Shown one piece after another: positions 18,265-27,188 of a stretch of DNA of 64,000 nt (positions are counted from its first letter, which is position 1; every line of letters starts with the position of its first letter). A program made the translations under genes and the position numbers. Source of the stretch: Burkholderiaceae bacterium (GTDB lineage Bacteria > Pseudomonadota > Gammaproteobacteria > Burkholderiales > Burkholderiaceae_F). Location: NCBI GenBank assembly GCA_019236735.1, contig JAFAIM010000012.1, positions 1 to 64,000 on the forward strand. The letters run 5' to 3'. The notes beneath the pieces are model-generated. The model was not told the origin of the DNA. It did not search any database and saw nothing but the letters and a program-made list of their open reading frames with translations.

Positions 18265-18675
18265 CTATTTTTCCTCCTGCGGCCCGCGCCGGTATTGAAT
18301 GAGATCCCAAAGGTTCCCGTAGAGATCCTTGAAGACGGCAACGATCCCGTAGGGCTCCTCCTTCGGTTGACGCACGAACGAGACACCCCTGGCGACGAAT
18401 GATGTGTAGTCGCGCCAGAAATCATCGGTGCCAAGGAAGAGGAAGACGCGACCGCCGGTTTGATTGCCGACCCGGGAGAGCTGCTCTTCACCGACAGCTC
18501 GCGCAAGCAGCAGGCGTATTTCCTTCGAACCGGCAGGCGCAACAACGACCCAGCGTTTGTCTTGATCGGGGATACGGGTGTCTTCGATCAGTTCGAATCC
18601 GAGCGTCCCAACGAAGTATTGGATGGCCTCGTCATAGTCTCGAACAACCAAGGCTGTGAGGCCGATCGATTGCAT
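18265..18675 (-). CDS. VOC-family (glyoxalase-like) protein
   Basis: A 136-residue single-domain vicinal-oxygen-chelate protein. Strand-helix pattern TALVVRDYDEAIQYFVGTLG is the first beta-alpha-beta unit. The second is FVARGVSFVRQPKEEPYGIV followed by FKDLYGNLWDLIQY. Candidate metal ligands differ from glyoxalase I, since the expected N-terminal histidine or glutamine is not obvious. The catalytic type (dioxygenase, lyase or resistance protein) cannot be decided. It is convergent with the efflux operon, 11 bases apart. Confidence 0.82.
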   Translation of the reverse strand: MQSIGLTALVVRDYDEAIQYFVGTLGFELIEDTRIPDQDKRWVVVAPAGSKEIRLLLARAVGEEQLSRVGNQTGGRVFLFLGTDDFWRDYTSFVARGVSFVRQPKEEPYGIVAVFKDLYGNLWDLIQYRRGPQEEK

Positions 18676-18732
18676 TGCGTTGGTCAGGCTTTCGACTTTG
18701 CCAGCGGCGTACTCGGTGCGCCGAGGTTTGGC

Positions 18733-18957
18733 TTATTTCTGCTGCGACTCGACCTGCTGCCTTTGTCGCTCAGCGGCATCCTGCACCGCCTGGTCCGTCG
18801 CCTTGGCCTTCTGCAGCGCTTCGCGCTGCGCCTTCAGCAGGTCGGGAGGCGGTTCGGAATCCGAGCGACTGCAGCCTTGCAGGAACAGACACGCGACGCA
18901 GACGATGACGACGCCGAAGCAGTGCGTCGATCGGGTACCGGAAGGCGTTTCATTCAT
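18733..18957 (-). CDS. Small lipoprotein with coiled-coil tail
   Basis: A 74-residue protein from the ATG at 18957. The track ORF starts much earlier and is over-extended. A lipoprotein signal ends at FLQGC (C29), followed by a short linker with three prolines. Then comes a highly charged heptad-like helix (LLKAQREALQKAKATDQAVQ) rich in Q, A, K and E. It would be anchored in the outer membrane with a coiled coil in the periplasm. I do not recognise the family. It lies between the Uma2-type gene and the VOC gene on the same strand, but no operon logic is apparent. Confidence 0.6.
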   Translation of the reverse strand: MNETPSGTRSTHCFGVVIVCVACLFLQGCSRSDSEPPPDLLKAQREALQKAKATDQAVQDAAERQRQQVESQQK

Positions 18958-18971
18958 CGAAACACACTGAC

Positions 18972-19472
18972 TCAGACTTTTGGCAACGACAACCTCAGGC
19001 CGAACGCGCTGTCCGCACGCTCGCCCGATGCGTCGAAGTAACGAATCCGCCCGCCGAGTTCGATCAAAATGACCTCTTTCGCTCCAGCGTCCAGGTACGC
19101 GGCCGCTTTCTCGAGCAGCCACTTTTCCGTGTTGCCAGCCGAGGCGACCTCTATGCAGATTTCCGGCGCACGAGACGCCGGATCTTCGAGGATCGTTTCG
19201 ACCGCTGCGGTCCAGCAAACGTCCGGTACGCGCACCCCGATGCGGGTATTGATGGCAATGCTGGTGGCCGATGTCCCGCCAAGCTGAGCGCGCAACTGCA
19301 GAGCAATCTCGCTCGCGACGACCTGATGACGATTGGACGGCAACGGAGCCAGGAGCAACTCCCCGTACTGATCCATCTCTGCGCGGCCGTCTTCGGGCAT
19401 CAGCGGCGAAAGCTGCAGCCAGCGGGCTGCGGCTTGCGATCGCGATAGCGCTGGAATGTCGACGGTGAACAT
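18972..19472 (-). CDS. Uma2-family (DUF820) endonuclease-like protein
   Basis: A 166-residue protein of the DUF820/Uma2 family, which has a restriction-endonuclease-like fold. The core is visible as RIGVRVPDVCWTA followed by APEICIEVASAGNTEKWLLE, the aspartate and E-x-ES/AS motifs of the nuclease site. KAAAYLDAGAKEVILIELGG follows. These genes are abundant in cyanobacteria and some proteobacteria, often scattered and mobile; their cellular job is unclear. The serine of the usual E-V-x-S-P-S motif is present, but the proline is replaced (EVASAGN). Confidence 0.82.
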   Translation of the reverse strand: MFTVDIPALSRSQAAARWLQLSPLMPEDGRAEMDQYGELLLAPLPSNRHQVVASEIALQLRAQLGGTSATSIAINTRIGVRVPDVCWTAAVETILEDPASRAPEICIEVASAGNTEKWLLEKAAAYLDAGAKEVILIELGGRIRYFDASGERADSAFGLRLSLPKV

Positions 19473-19550
19473 GTTCGGATTATCCCCGTCTGCGCCTGCG
19501 CGGGGTGCGGATCTTCTGAGGCGAGCCCTCCGTTCTTCGACTCGCCACAG

Positions 19551-20717
19551 TCACTTGCCCTTTGGCTTCGTGGACGCGGACGCCTTCTCTGCAACCGGGG
19601 TCAGCAGATCGTTGAGCGGGCGGAAAATCTGGTCGTACTGGTAGACGGGAATCTGGAACTCGTACGCCTGCGCTCGCGAGTTGATCGCCGCGGCCTCCTC
19701 CGCAGGGTTGCGCTTGCCAGCGCCCGCTGCACTTGCGGAGTTGGCACCTGCAGCGCTTGCGGCGCTTTTGTTGCCGGCCCCGCCGGCACTCGACTTGGAC
19801 TCGGATGCGGAAGTCTTCTGCTCCAGCGCGAACCGTTTCGCCGCGTCTGCATCGACTGCTGCATTCAGCCGGATCCACGCGGACGTTGGGTCGCGAGTGC
19901 CATCGACGACGATCTGCAGGCCGTCGAAAGTGCGGAAGATCGCTTCGCTGGCCTTTTCTAACGGTTCGGAGGGGCGCTCTTTGACGTCCTCGACAGTGAG
20001 GCGCGCCACCACGTCGCCCACAGCATCGATCAGCGCATTGGAGCCCGCTTTGCGCCCTGGCGGAACTCCGTGCAGGGTGAAATCGGGAGCGCCGCGCGGT
20101 TCGCGCGCGAGCCAGTACGACGGGCCTGACAGAGGATGGATCGCGACGTGCTGCACCTGGTCGGCCGGGATGTCGAGCACCTGGGCCTGGATCCAGCGCG
20201 CCGGCTGCGGATCGGCTTCGACTCGCGGCCGCGCCCACAGCGCAGCGGGGCTACCCGACACGCGCACGTAGTTGCCGTCCGGCTGCGCCTGCCTGCCGAG
20301 CAACAACGACCACGTGTGCGTGCCGGCCACAATGTCGATGCGGACGCTGTGGGAGTGCGCGACATTTTCGTCCTCGACGCCTAAAGTGGCGTAGTGCGCC
20401 GGGTCCGATGTTTTCTGCTCGACCACGCGCAGGCCGGCGAGTTCGATCAGAAGGCTGCGCAGCTTTGCAGCGTCGGCGGGATAGTTGCGCTGCGCGACAA
20501 ACCAGCCGCCGGTCCGGCGCTGCAGCGTTGTCGCCGCACCGTCCGCCCGCGACAAGCGCACCTCGCTGACCGAGTCGAGCGAATCGGCCAGCGCAGGCAG
20601 CACGCGGTGATCGGCCTTGGCCGGCCGTTCGGGGCGGCCGGCGAAGGAGACCCAGATCGCGCCGGCGCCGACGATCAGGGCCGCCACTGCCAAAGCGAGC
20701 AACGGGCGTCTGTTCAT
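19551..20717 (-). CDS. DUF4340 protein of a Gld-type ABC exporter operon
   Basis: A 388-residue protein starting at ATG 20717, which overlaps the stop of the preceding gene (ATGA). The 860-residue ORF in the track reads through that gene in a wrong frame. The N-terminus is a membrane anchor (LLALAVAALIVGAGAIWVS). The DUF4340 pattern follows: RRTGGWFVAQRNYPADAAKL, LRSLLIELAGLRVVEQ and WSLLLGR. The C-terminal region has a low-complexity stretch rich in S, A and G. DUF4340 proteins regularly accompany GldF/GldG-like exporters; their role is unknown but most likely periplasmic. Confidence 0.82.
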   Translation of the reverse strand: MNRRPLLALAVAALIVGAGAIWVSFAGRPERPAKADHRVLPALADSLDSVSEVRLSRADGAATTLQRRTGGWFVAQRNYPADAAKLRSLLIELAGLRVVEQKTSDPAHYATLGVEDENVAHSHSVRIDIVAGTHTWSLLLGRQAQPDGNYVRVSGSPAALWARPRVEADPQPARWIQAQVLDIPADQVQHVAIHPLSGPSYWLAREPRGAPDFTLHGVPPGRKAGSNALIDAVGDVVARLTVEDVKERPSEPLEKASEAIFRTFDGLQIVVDGTRDPTSAWIRLNAAVDADAAKRFALEQKTSASESKSSAGGAGNKSAASAAGANSASAAGAGKRNPAEEAAAINSRAQAYEFQIPVYQYDQIFRPLNDLLTPVAEKASASTKPKGK

Positions 20718-22690
20718 CGTGCCGCGGCTGCTTCGGAAGCGGCGCCGGCGGCGGGCACAGCACCGTCGGCGGGCGCCGCTGCCTCTGTAGAGGAGGCCGC
20801 CGAGCGGCGGCGCCGCGCGAGCGCGGCGACGAGTCCCGCCAGCAGCGCAAACACAGCGGGCGCCACGACGATGTCGATCAGCTTCAATCGCGCGCCAAGC
20901 CTCTGGATGCCACGATCCAGCCCGAGCTTGACGTCGCGCAGCTCCTTGCGGATTCGCAGCCTTTCCTTCTGGAAACGCTGCAGTTCGCGCTCCTGGTCGG
21001 CCGTCAGGATCGTCTCCGACGGCGCGCGAGCGCCTGGGTTTTGATCCGGCCGGTCCGCTTGCAGCGCGTTGAGCTTCTGTTCGGTCTGTGCCAGCTCCGC
21101 CTCGAGCTGCTTCTGCTCGGCGAGGAAGCGATCCTCGGCAGCCGCGCGCAGCGAGTCGACACGCTCGAACGGCCGCAGGAAGCTCGCCCTGCCGCGCACG
21201 CTGATCAGGTCGCTGCTGCCCGCCAGATTGTCGAGCGCGTTCCAGACGAAGTCTCCGTTGTTGGCCCACGCCGATGCGGTGCGCTGGCCAAGGAAGCTGT
21301 CCCACCGCACCCACAGCATGTCCGCCAGCATGTCGGCATCGGCCACGACGATGAGGTTCAACGGCTTGCTCGATGCGGCGAGTGGCGCGGCGCCGGCTCC
21401 GACCGCAACTCCGGCCGGCGGGCCGTTTGGATACGCGGTCTTGACGGTCCCGGTCACGCGTGCTGCCACCGTGTATCGCTCGCCGCTGGGTTGGAAACCT
21501 TGGCGCAGCGCGGCCGGGTCGGTCAGCTGCGCGAGGCGCTGCGCCGGGATCGGCGCTGCTTGACTGCTCGACTGGATCAATGGTTCGAAGCGCACGCCGG
21601 CGTCCTTCTTCTGGCGCAGGATTCCTGCCGTCTCCACCGTGATCTGCGTCAGCCCCGAAGTGATCACGTCGTTCGGGTCGAGTGAGCGAGGACCGAAACC
21701 AATGATTGCGAGGTGCCGCTGTGGTGGCTCGTTTTCGCGCACGCGGATCGTCAACCCCTGCTGCAGGTCGCCCAACACTTCGTTCGGGTCGAAGGACACG
21801 CCCCACGACGACAGCAGCGGCTCCAAGCTCGACGCGCGGGGAGCAGCGCCAGGTCCGTTCGCCGGCGTGTCCTGCTCGGCGATCGGGTCGACGAACACCA
21901 GCAGGCGCCCGCCGCGCATCGCGTACTGGTCGATCGCGTATAGCGCGGGCGCCGGTAGATCCTTCGGATGCACGATCACCAGAACGTCGATGTCCGGATC
22001 GATCTGCGTGATCGAGCTCGAAAGATTGCGCACCGTAAACAGCTGCCGCGCCTGCGAGTAGACGAGCCAGGGCGAATGGGGTTGCTCGGTCGCTGGATCG
22101 AACCCGCCCGACATCGGAAGCGACGACAGCCACCCGATCACGGGCTTCTTCGGCTGCGTCAATTCCACCAGCAGCTTGGCCACGTCGTATTCGAGAAACG
22201 GCTCCTTCGCCGGGTCGAGAAAGTCGATGACTGCACGCCCGTCGGTGCTGTTGGTGCCGGCCAAGCCGAGGTACAGTGAAGTTCCGGAGCTGTCCACCGG
22301 CACCGCGCGGACCCCGAACTCGGTGGCTCGGTCCTCGTCCTCGGAAAACGGCTGTGGATCGATCACGTGCACCTGGACCTTGCCGCCGCTGCGCGAGGCG
22401 ATCTCCTGCAGGAATTCACGCACGCGCTGGCCGTACACGCGCACCACCGGAAGGCGCGAGGCGGCGCGCTCGGAGTAGAAGTAGTACAGGTTCAGCGGCT
22501 CCTGGATGGACCGCAGGATGTGCCGTGTGCCGGGCGTCAGCGTGTACATGTGGTGTTCGGTCAGATCCAGCTGCACCCCCCGCAGCAGTTGACTGCTCAA
22601 CACCGTCAAGCCAACGAACAGAATTCCCAGCGCAACCAATGCACCGCCGCCCGCCGTCCATTTGCGCCACACCGGGCGCGACATCGACAT
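20714..22690 (-). CDS. GldG-like auxiliary membrane protein of an ABC exporter
   Basis: A 658-residue protein from the ATG at 22690. The N-terminal membrane helix (GGALVALGILFVGLTVLSSQ) precedes LDLTEHHMYTLTPGTRHIL, a very characteristic GldG/IFT52-like opening. A large periplasmic domain resembles the IFT52/GldG fold (IDVLVIVHPKDLPAPALYAI, GGRLLVFVDP). A coiled coil of about 80 residues (EQKQLEAELAQTEQKLNALQ) leads to a C-terminal helix and an A/E-rich tail. In Bacteroidetes GldG belongs to the gliding/T9SS-associated ABC complex. In proteobacteria the same module occurs without gliding, and its substrate is not known. Confidence 0.83.
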   Translation of the reverse strand: MSMSRPVWRKWTAGGGALVALGILFVGLTVLSSQLLRGVQLDLTEHHMYTLTPGTRHILRSIQEPLNLYYFYSERAASRLPVVRVYGQRVREFLQEIASRSGGKVQVHVIDPQPFSEDEDRATEFGVRAVPVDSSGTSLYLGLAGTNSTDGRAVIDFLDPAKEPFLEYDVAKLLVELTQPKKPVIGWLSSLPMSGGFDPATEQPHSPWLVYSQARQLFTVRNLSSSITQIDPDIDVLVIVHPKDLPAPALYAIDQYAMRGGRLLVFVDPIAEQDTPANGPGAAPRASSLEPLLSSWGVSFDPNEVLGDLQQGLTIRVRENEPPQRHLAIIGFGPRSLDPNDVITSGLTQITVETAGILRQKKDAGVRFEPLIQSSSQAAPIPAQRLAQLTDPAALRQGFQPSGERYTVAARVTGTVKTAYPNGPPAGVAVGAGAAPLAASSKPLNLIVVADADMLADMLWVRWDSFLGQRTASAWANNGDFVWNALDNLAGSSDLISVRGRASFLRPFERVDSLRAAAEDRFLAEQKQLEAELAQTEQKLNALQADRPDQNPGARAPSETILTADQERELQRFQKERLRIRKELRDVKLGLDRGIQRLGARLKLIDIVVAPAVFALLAGLVAALARRRRSAASSTEAAAPADGAVPAAGAASEAAAAR

Positions 22691-22751
22691 TTTCAGGTTC
22701 CGATCCTCAAATTCTCGCGACGCTCCTGGCACCCGTTTCCATCATGCGATC

Positions 22752-23486
22752 TCAATCCGACTTGTGCAGGTCGAGCAGAACCACGCTCGCAGCCAGGAAG
22801 CAGCCCATCGTTACGACGAAGAACAGGACATCGCGCAAATCGATGACGCCTTTGGCAATCGTCTCGAAGTGCGTCAGGAACGACAGCGACGCAACAGCAT
22901 CGACGATCCCGGAGGGAGCCCAGCCGCGGAACGCGTCCAGCACCATCGGAAGGCCTGCCAGCAGCAGGGCGAAACACGCTGCGACTCCCAGGATGAACGC
23001 CACCACCGCGTTGCGCGTCAGCGCCGACATGCACGAGCCCACGGCGAGCAGCCCGCCCGCCATCAGCAGACTGCCGAGATAGCCGGTGACGATGGCGCCG
23101 TTGTCGGGGTGCCCGAGATAGTTCACCGTGATCCAGATCGGGAACGTCAGCGCCAGCGCGAGTGCGGCACACGCCCACGCTGCCAGGAACTTGCCGGCCA
23201 CCGCGTGCCACAGCGTGATCGGTTGTGTCATCAAAAGCTCGATGCTGCCGCTGCGGCGCTCGTCCGACCAAAGCCGCATCGAGATCGCCGGGATCAGGAA
23301 CAGGTACAGCCACGGATGGAAGATGAAGAACGGCTCGAGATCGGCCTGACCACGCTCGAAGAAGCCCCCGAGATAAAAGGTGAACCACGCCGCCAGGACG
23401 AGGAAGATCACGATGAACACGTACGCGAGAGGAGTTACGAAGTACGCACCCAGCTCGCGCCGGAAGATGATTCCGATGTTTCGCAT
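22752..23486 (-). CDS. ABC-2 type permease, GldF-like
   Basis: A 244-residue permease with six membrane segments. The N-terminus IFRRELGAYFVTPLAYVFIV is typical of GldF/NosY-like ABC-2 proteins, and the cytoplasmic motif RLWSDERRSGSIELLMTQPI is the conserved coupling region. It should form the channel for the ATP-binding protein encoded just upstream and dock with the GldG-like protein. Spacing of about 60-90 bases to its neighbours on the same strand suggests one transcription unit. Confidence 0.88.
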   Translation of the reverse strand: MRNIGIIFRRELGAYFVTPLAYVFIVIFLVLAAWFTFYLGGFFERGQADLEPFFIFHPWLYLFLIPAISMRLWSDERRSGSIELLMTQPITLWHAVAGKFLAAWACAALALALTFPIWITVNYLGHPDNGAIVTGYLGSLLMAGGLLAVGSCMSALTRNAVVAFILGVAACFALLLAGLPMVLDAFRGWAPSGIVDAVASLSFLTHFETIAKGVIDLRDVLFFVVTMGCFLAASVVLLDLHKSD

Positions 23487-23574
23487 GGTTTTTACACGGC
23501 TTGGCGAGGCTTCATGCGCTGCAGAGACACCCGGCTCCCGGGTGTCGTGACAATCATCGGACGTTCGCGCAATT

Positions 23575-24501
23575 TCATTGGCTCGTCATCATCCGGAACA
23601 CTTCATCCAGGCGACCGGGCTCAACGCGCAGCGCCGTGACGTAGATGCCGGCGTGCGTGATCCGGTCGCTGACCGGTTCGAGGATCGCAGCTCCATTATC
23701 GGCGAGCACAGTGAGCCTGCCCGCGCGCTCGTCCACTTCGACCGTCGACACGTTCGGCACGCCAGCCACCGCTTCGCGCGCCGCGGCAAGCTGCTCCGGC
23801 CGCTCCAGCTGCAGCGATACGGCATTGTGATAGCGCGAGCGTGCTGCGAGACCCGCGGGAGTGTCGTCGGCGACCAGGCGCCCGCGCGCGATCACCATCG
23901 CGCGGGTGCATACCGCGTCGACCTCCTCCAGGATATGAGTGGAGAGCACGATGATCTTGTCGCGCGAGATCTCGTTGATCAGTGTGCGCACCTCGTGTTT
24001 CTGGTTCGGATCGAGGCCGTCCGTCGGTTCGTCCAGGATCAGAACGGGGGGATCGTGCACGATCGCCTGTGCAAGGCCGACGCGACGGCGAAACCCTTTT
24101 GACAAGGTTTCAATGGTCTGGTTCAGCACCGGAGCCAGCGCAAGCCTTTCGATCGCAGTATCCAAGCGCGTCTGCCGCGCGGCGCCACGCAATCCGCGCA
24201 GGTCGGCAACGAACTCAAGGAATGCGCGCGCGGTCATCTCGCCGTACAGCGGCGCACCCTCGGGCAGGTAGCCGATGCAGGACTTCGCGGCCATGGGGTC
24301 GGTTTCCACATCGTGGCCATGGATCCACGCGCGACCCGATGTGGGTGCGATAAACCCGGTCAGCATCCGCATCGTCGTGGTCTTTCCGGCGCCGTTCGGC
24401 CCGAGGAAGCCGAGCACCTCGCCCGGCCGCACCTCGAAACTCAGATCGTCCACTGCGGTCAGCGCGCGGTACCGTTTGGTCAGGTGTTCGGTCTTGATCA
24501 T
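23575..24501 (-). CDS. ABC transporter ATP-binding protein, GldA-like
   Basis: A 308-residue ATPase from ATG 24501; the earlier track start adds 22 residues outside the domain. Walker A is GFLGPNGAGKTTTMRMLTG, the signature motif is LSKGFRRRVGLAQAI, and Walker B is PPVLILDEPTDGLDPNQ. The switch histidine is in VLSTHIL. The C-terminal extension (about 80 residues) is typical of ATPases serving ABC-2 permeases. First gene of the four-gene exporter operon ATPase, permease, GldG-like and DUF4340. Confidence 0.92.
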   Translation of the reverse strand: MIKTEHLTKRYRALTAVDDLSFEVRPGEVLGFLGPNGAGKTTTMRMLTGFIAPTSGRAWIHGHDVETDPMAAKSCIGYLPEGAPLYGEMTARAFLEFVADLRGLRGAARQTRLDTAIERLALAPVLNQTIETLSKGFRRRVGLAQAIVHDPPVLILDEPTDGLDPNQKHEVRTLINEISRDKIIVLSTHILEEVDAVCTRAMVIARGRLVADDTPAGLAARSRYHNAVSLQLERPEQLAAAREAVAGVPNVSTVEVDERAGRLTVLADNGAAILEPVSDRITHAGIYVTALRVEPGRLDEVFRMMTSQ

Positions 24502-24566
24502 TTCAGCAGTGTGCGGGCAGCCAGATGAATGATGCTCGCATTCGATTGCAAATACCCTCGCCCACA

Positions 24567-25451
24567 TCAGCGGTCCGCATCGTTCCCCATCTCACGGCGC
24601 TTCTTCAACTCTGCACAAGGATCGGGGCGCCGCTGAATCGGCGTGAAAAAGACCGCATCGTACGCATCCTGGGGCACGGAGTCGGCCGGCTCGTCGCGTT
24701 CAATCAGCGCGATGCTGATCACGCGGTCGCGCTGCGGCGCAGGCAAAAAGCGCGCCACGCCGATGTCGCGGCGCACGTGTCCGTCCCCGGTGAACAAGAT
24801 CACCCCACGCTCCAGATACGGGCGAATCGACAGCGCCAGCGTGGCATCACGTGCGATCTGCGCACGCGCGAGTCCCGGCAGCAAGTGCGACGGCAGTTCG
24901 TGGCAATGGCCTTGCGCGATCGCTTGTTGCTGGGCATCCAGCAAATCTGCGGGCACCGGATCGAGACCAAACTGGCGCAGCTGCTCTGCCTCGAGTACTG
25001 CGACCAAGCCCTCCCTGGACACGCGCATCGCGTCCGCGCGCGAAAGATCGGCGGCAACGATCGGCAACCTGTATCGAAGTCCCAGCTCGAGAAGAGGCCG
25101 ATACAGGTCCCAGTTCCACCCGCGGTCTCCCAGCGCGACGAGGCGCTCGGCACGTTGCGCTTCGCTGCCGTCGTCCTCGGCAATCACCCGATCGATGTCG
25201 GCCTGGCGTTCGCGGTCGAACTGCTCGAATGCGAGCGCCGGCCGCAGGCCAGCCAGCAGCACGCTCGCCAGCGCGCTCGCCTCCACCGCGTGTTGCGGGG
25301 AATTGTCGTGGATCTCGCCGAGCAGCACGATCGGGCGTCGTTGCATCTGCGCTGCCAGCGCCGGCGCATCGAAGGCGCCGTCGCGTTCGGGGTCAGTTGT
25401 GCACCCCGCAAGCGCGAGCGCGCCGGTAGCTGCACGCAGGAAGCGCAACAT
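24567..25451 (-). CDS. chaN: ChaN-family lipoprotein (haem-iron uptake type)
   Basis: A 294-residue protein with a lipoprotein signal ending LALAGC (C17). The ChaN pattern is clear: PIVLLGEIHDNSPQHAVEAS (E-x-HD/N motif), AFEQFDRERQADID, LPIVAADLSRADAMRVSREG and VILFTGDGHVRRDIGVARFL. Structures of ChaN-like proteins bind haem groups and are linked to iron uptake. The gene stands upstream of, and in the same direction as, the Gld-type exporter operon with a 65-base gap, but a functional link is not implied. Confidence 0.85.
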   Translation of the reverse strand: MLRFLRAATGALALAGCTTDPERDGAFDAPALAAQMQRRPIVLLGEIHDNSPQHAVEASALASVLLAGLRPALAFEQFDRERQADIDRVIAEDDGSEAQRAERLVALGDRGWNWDLYRPLLELGLRYRLPIVAADLSRADAMRVSREGLVAVLEAEQLRQFGLDPVPADLLDAQQQAIAQGHCHELPSHLLPGLARAQIARDATLALSIRPYLERGVILFTGDGHVRRDIGVARFLPAPQRDRVISIALIERDEPADSVPQDAYDAVFFTPIQRRPDPCAELKKRREMGNDADR

Positions 25452-25510
25452 GGAGAGAATCGGATTGCTGCGACACTACCATATGGAGGGCGGCACATCG
25501 GGAGCGGGCG

Positions 25511-26098
25511 ATGGGCAAAGGCAGACTGGAAGCGTTCAGCGACGGCGTGATCGCGGTGATCATTACGATCATGGTGCTCGAGTTGAAGGTGCCGCGGGGC
25601 TCGCAGCTGGCGGACCTGATCCAGCTTGGTCCGGTTTTCTTCAGCTACATACTGAGCTTCGTGTATGTCGGTATCTACTGGAACAACCATCATCACATGC
25701 TGCATACGGTGCGGCACGTGACGGGCGGCATCCTTTGGGCCAATTTGCACCTGCTGTTCTGGCTGTCGCTGGTACCGTTCACGACCGCATGGATGGCGGA
25801 AAACCATTTCGCGACCTGGCCGACCTTTGTGTACGGGCTGGTTTTGCTGCTTGCGGCGATCTCCTACTTTCTGCTGCAGACGTGCGTGATCCGCACCCAC
25901 GGCGCCGGTTCACTGCTCGCCAAAGCCGTCGGAGTCGATTTGAAGGGGAAGCTCTCGCCCGTCCTGTACATCGCTGCGATTGCTTTGGGATTTGCCGATA
26001 CGCGGCTCGCACTCGCGGTCTATGTGCTGGTGGCGTTGATCTGGCTGATACCCGACCGGCGCATCGAGAAGCTGGTAGCGGGGACCGAAGGCGAGTAG
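25511..26098 (+). CDS. TMEM175-family (DUF1211) potassium channel
   Basis: A 195-residue membrane protein with six predicted helices. The first begins RLEAFSDGVIAVIITIMVLE, containing the FSD motif that lines the ion pore of TMEM175 channels. Bacterial members are tetramers with low selectivity for potassium. NNHHHMLH lies at the second helix exit. Its promoter must lie in the 59 bases shared with the divergent chaN gene. Ribosome site GGGAGCGG precedes the ATG. Confidence 0.88.
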   Translation: MGKGRLEAFSDGVIAVIITIMVLELKVPRGSQLADLIQLGPVFFSYILSFVYVGIYWNNHHHMLHTVRHVTGGILWANLHLLFWLSLVPFTTAWMAENHFATWPTFVYGLVLLLAAISYFLLQTCVIRTHGAGSLLAKAVGVDLKGKLSPVLYIAAIALGFADTRLALAVYVLVALIWLIPDRRIEKLVAGTEGE

Positions 26099-26229
26099 CT
26101 AGATAGGCTGCCACGTAGCTGTACAACATTCCTCTTCGATCCGCTCCATTTTGAGGTGGTTCAGCCGACCGTTCGGCGCGCCAGGGCTCGTCGGTTATGC
26201 TCGGTGACATCGAACAAGGAGGGGCCATT

Positions 26230-27162
26230 TTGGCGCAGTTCGCGCAGGCCATGTTGGAGGCGCTCCGCAGGCGGCCCCGCAGCATTGCGCCGAAATTCTT
26301 CTACGACCAGCGGGGCATGCAGCTTTTCGAGCGGATCTGCCTTCTGGACGAGTACTACTTAACGCGCACCGAGACTGCGCTGCTGCGCGAGCATGCCGGG
26401 CAGATCGCGGCGTTGATCGGGCCGCGGGCCGAGCTGGTGGAGTTCGGTGCGGGCAGTCCCGACAAAGCGAAGATCGTGCTGGATGCGCTCGCGCAGCCGG
26501 CACTGTACGTGCCGGTGGATCTTTCGGTTGAGGGACTTAGCGCGGCAAGGCGCGAGCTGGAACGCGCGTACCCGGGCCTGCGCGTCGAACCGCTGGCGGC
26601 CGATCTGATGGCGCCATTTTCGCTGCCGGATCGCAGCTCGACACGAGGCTGCCGCGCTGGTTTGTTTCTCGGTTCGACGATCGGCAATTTCTCTCCGGTT
26701 GAAGCGCGCGACTTTTTGGCACGCGCTGCCCGTGCGCTCAATGGCGGAGCGTTGCTGGTTGGGGTCGATTTGGTGAAGGATCCGGCGCGCTTACATCGCG
26801 CCTACAACGATGCCCAAGAAGTCACTGCCGCCTTTAACCGCAACCTGCTGGTACGCGCCAACCGGGAGCTCGGAGCGGATTTCGACCCTACCGGATTTCA
26901 TCACTACGCGTTTTATCAGCCCGACGAACAACGGATCGAGATGCATCTTGTCAGCGCGCGGCGCCAAGTGGTGCACCTTTGTGGTCAGGAGTTCGAATTC
27001 GCCGATGGCGAGAGCCTTCATACCGAGAATTCGTACAAGTACACCGTTGAGGGCTTTCACGCACTGGCCCGCCAGGTAGGTCTCGCGCCCGGCCCCGTCT
27101 GGTGCGACCGCGAGCGCCTTTTTAGCCTGCACTGGTTGGCGCAAGCGGCGCAAAGCGCCTAG
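26230..27162 (+). CDS. egtD: L-histidine N-alpha-methyltransferase EgtD
   Basis: EgtD trimethylates histidine to hercynine, the first step of ergothioneine synthesis. Visible signatures are IAPKFFYDQRGMQLFERICL, DEYYLTRTE, the SAM site LVEFGAGSPDKAKIVLDAL, GLFLGSTIGNF and the histidine-binding YNDAQEVTAAFNRN. A perfect AAGGAGG at 26216-26222 stands seven bases before TTG 26230, so I prefer this start over the ATG at 26197 used in the track; it gives 310 residues. No egtB, egtC or egtE is near. Either they lie elsewhere, or hercynine serves another end. Confidence 0.9.
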   Translation: MAQFAQAMLEALRRRPRSIAPKFFYDQRGMQLFERICLLDEYYLTRTETALLREHAGQIAALIGPRAELVEFGAGSPDKAKIVLDALAQPALYVPVDLSVEGLSAARRELERAYPGLRVEPLAADLMAPFSLPDRSSTRGCRAGLFLGSTIGNFSPVEARDFLARAARALNGGALLVGVDLVKDPARLHRAYNDAQEVTAAFNRNLLVRANRELGADFDPTGFHHYAFYQPDEQRIEMHLVSARRQVVHLCGQEFEFADGESLHTENSYKYTVEGFHALARQVGLAPGPVWCDRERLFSLHWLAQAAQSA

Positions 27163-27188
27163 AACTAATTTAGCGTCCACGCCGCGAG

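Noticed and set aside
22662-23639. 325-residue plus-strand ORF
   Set aside because: Antisense to the GldF-like permease; R/Q/D/H-rich shadow.
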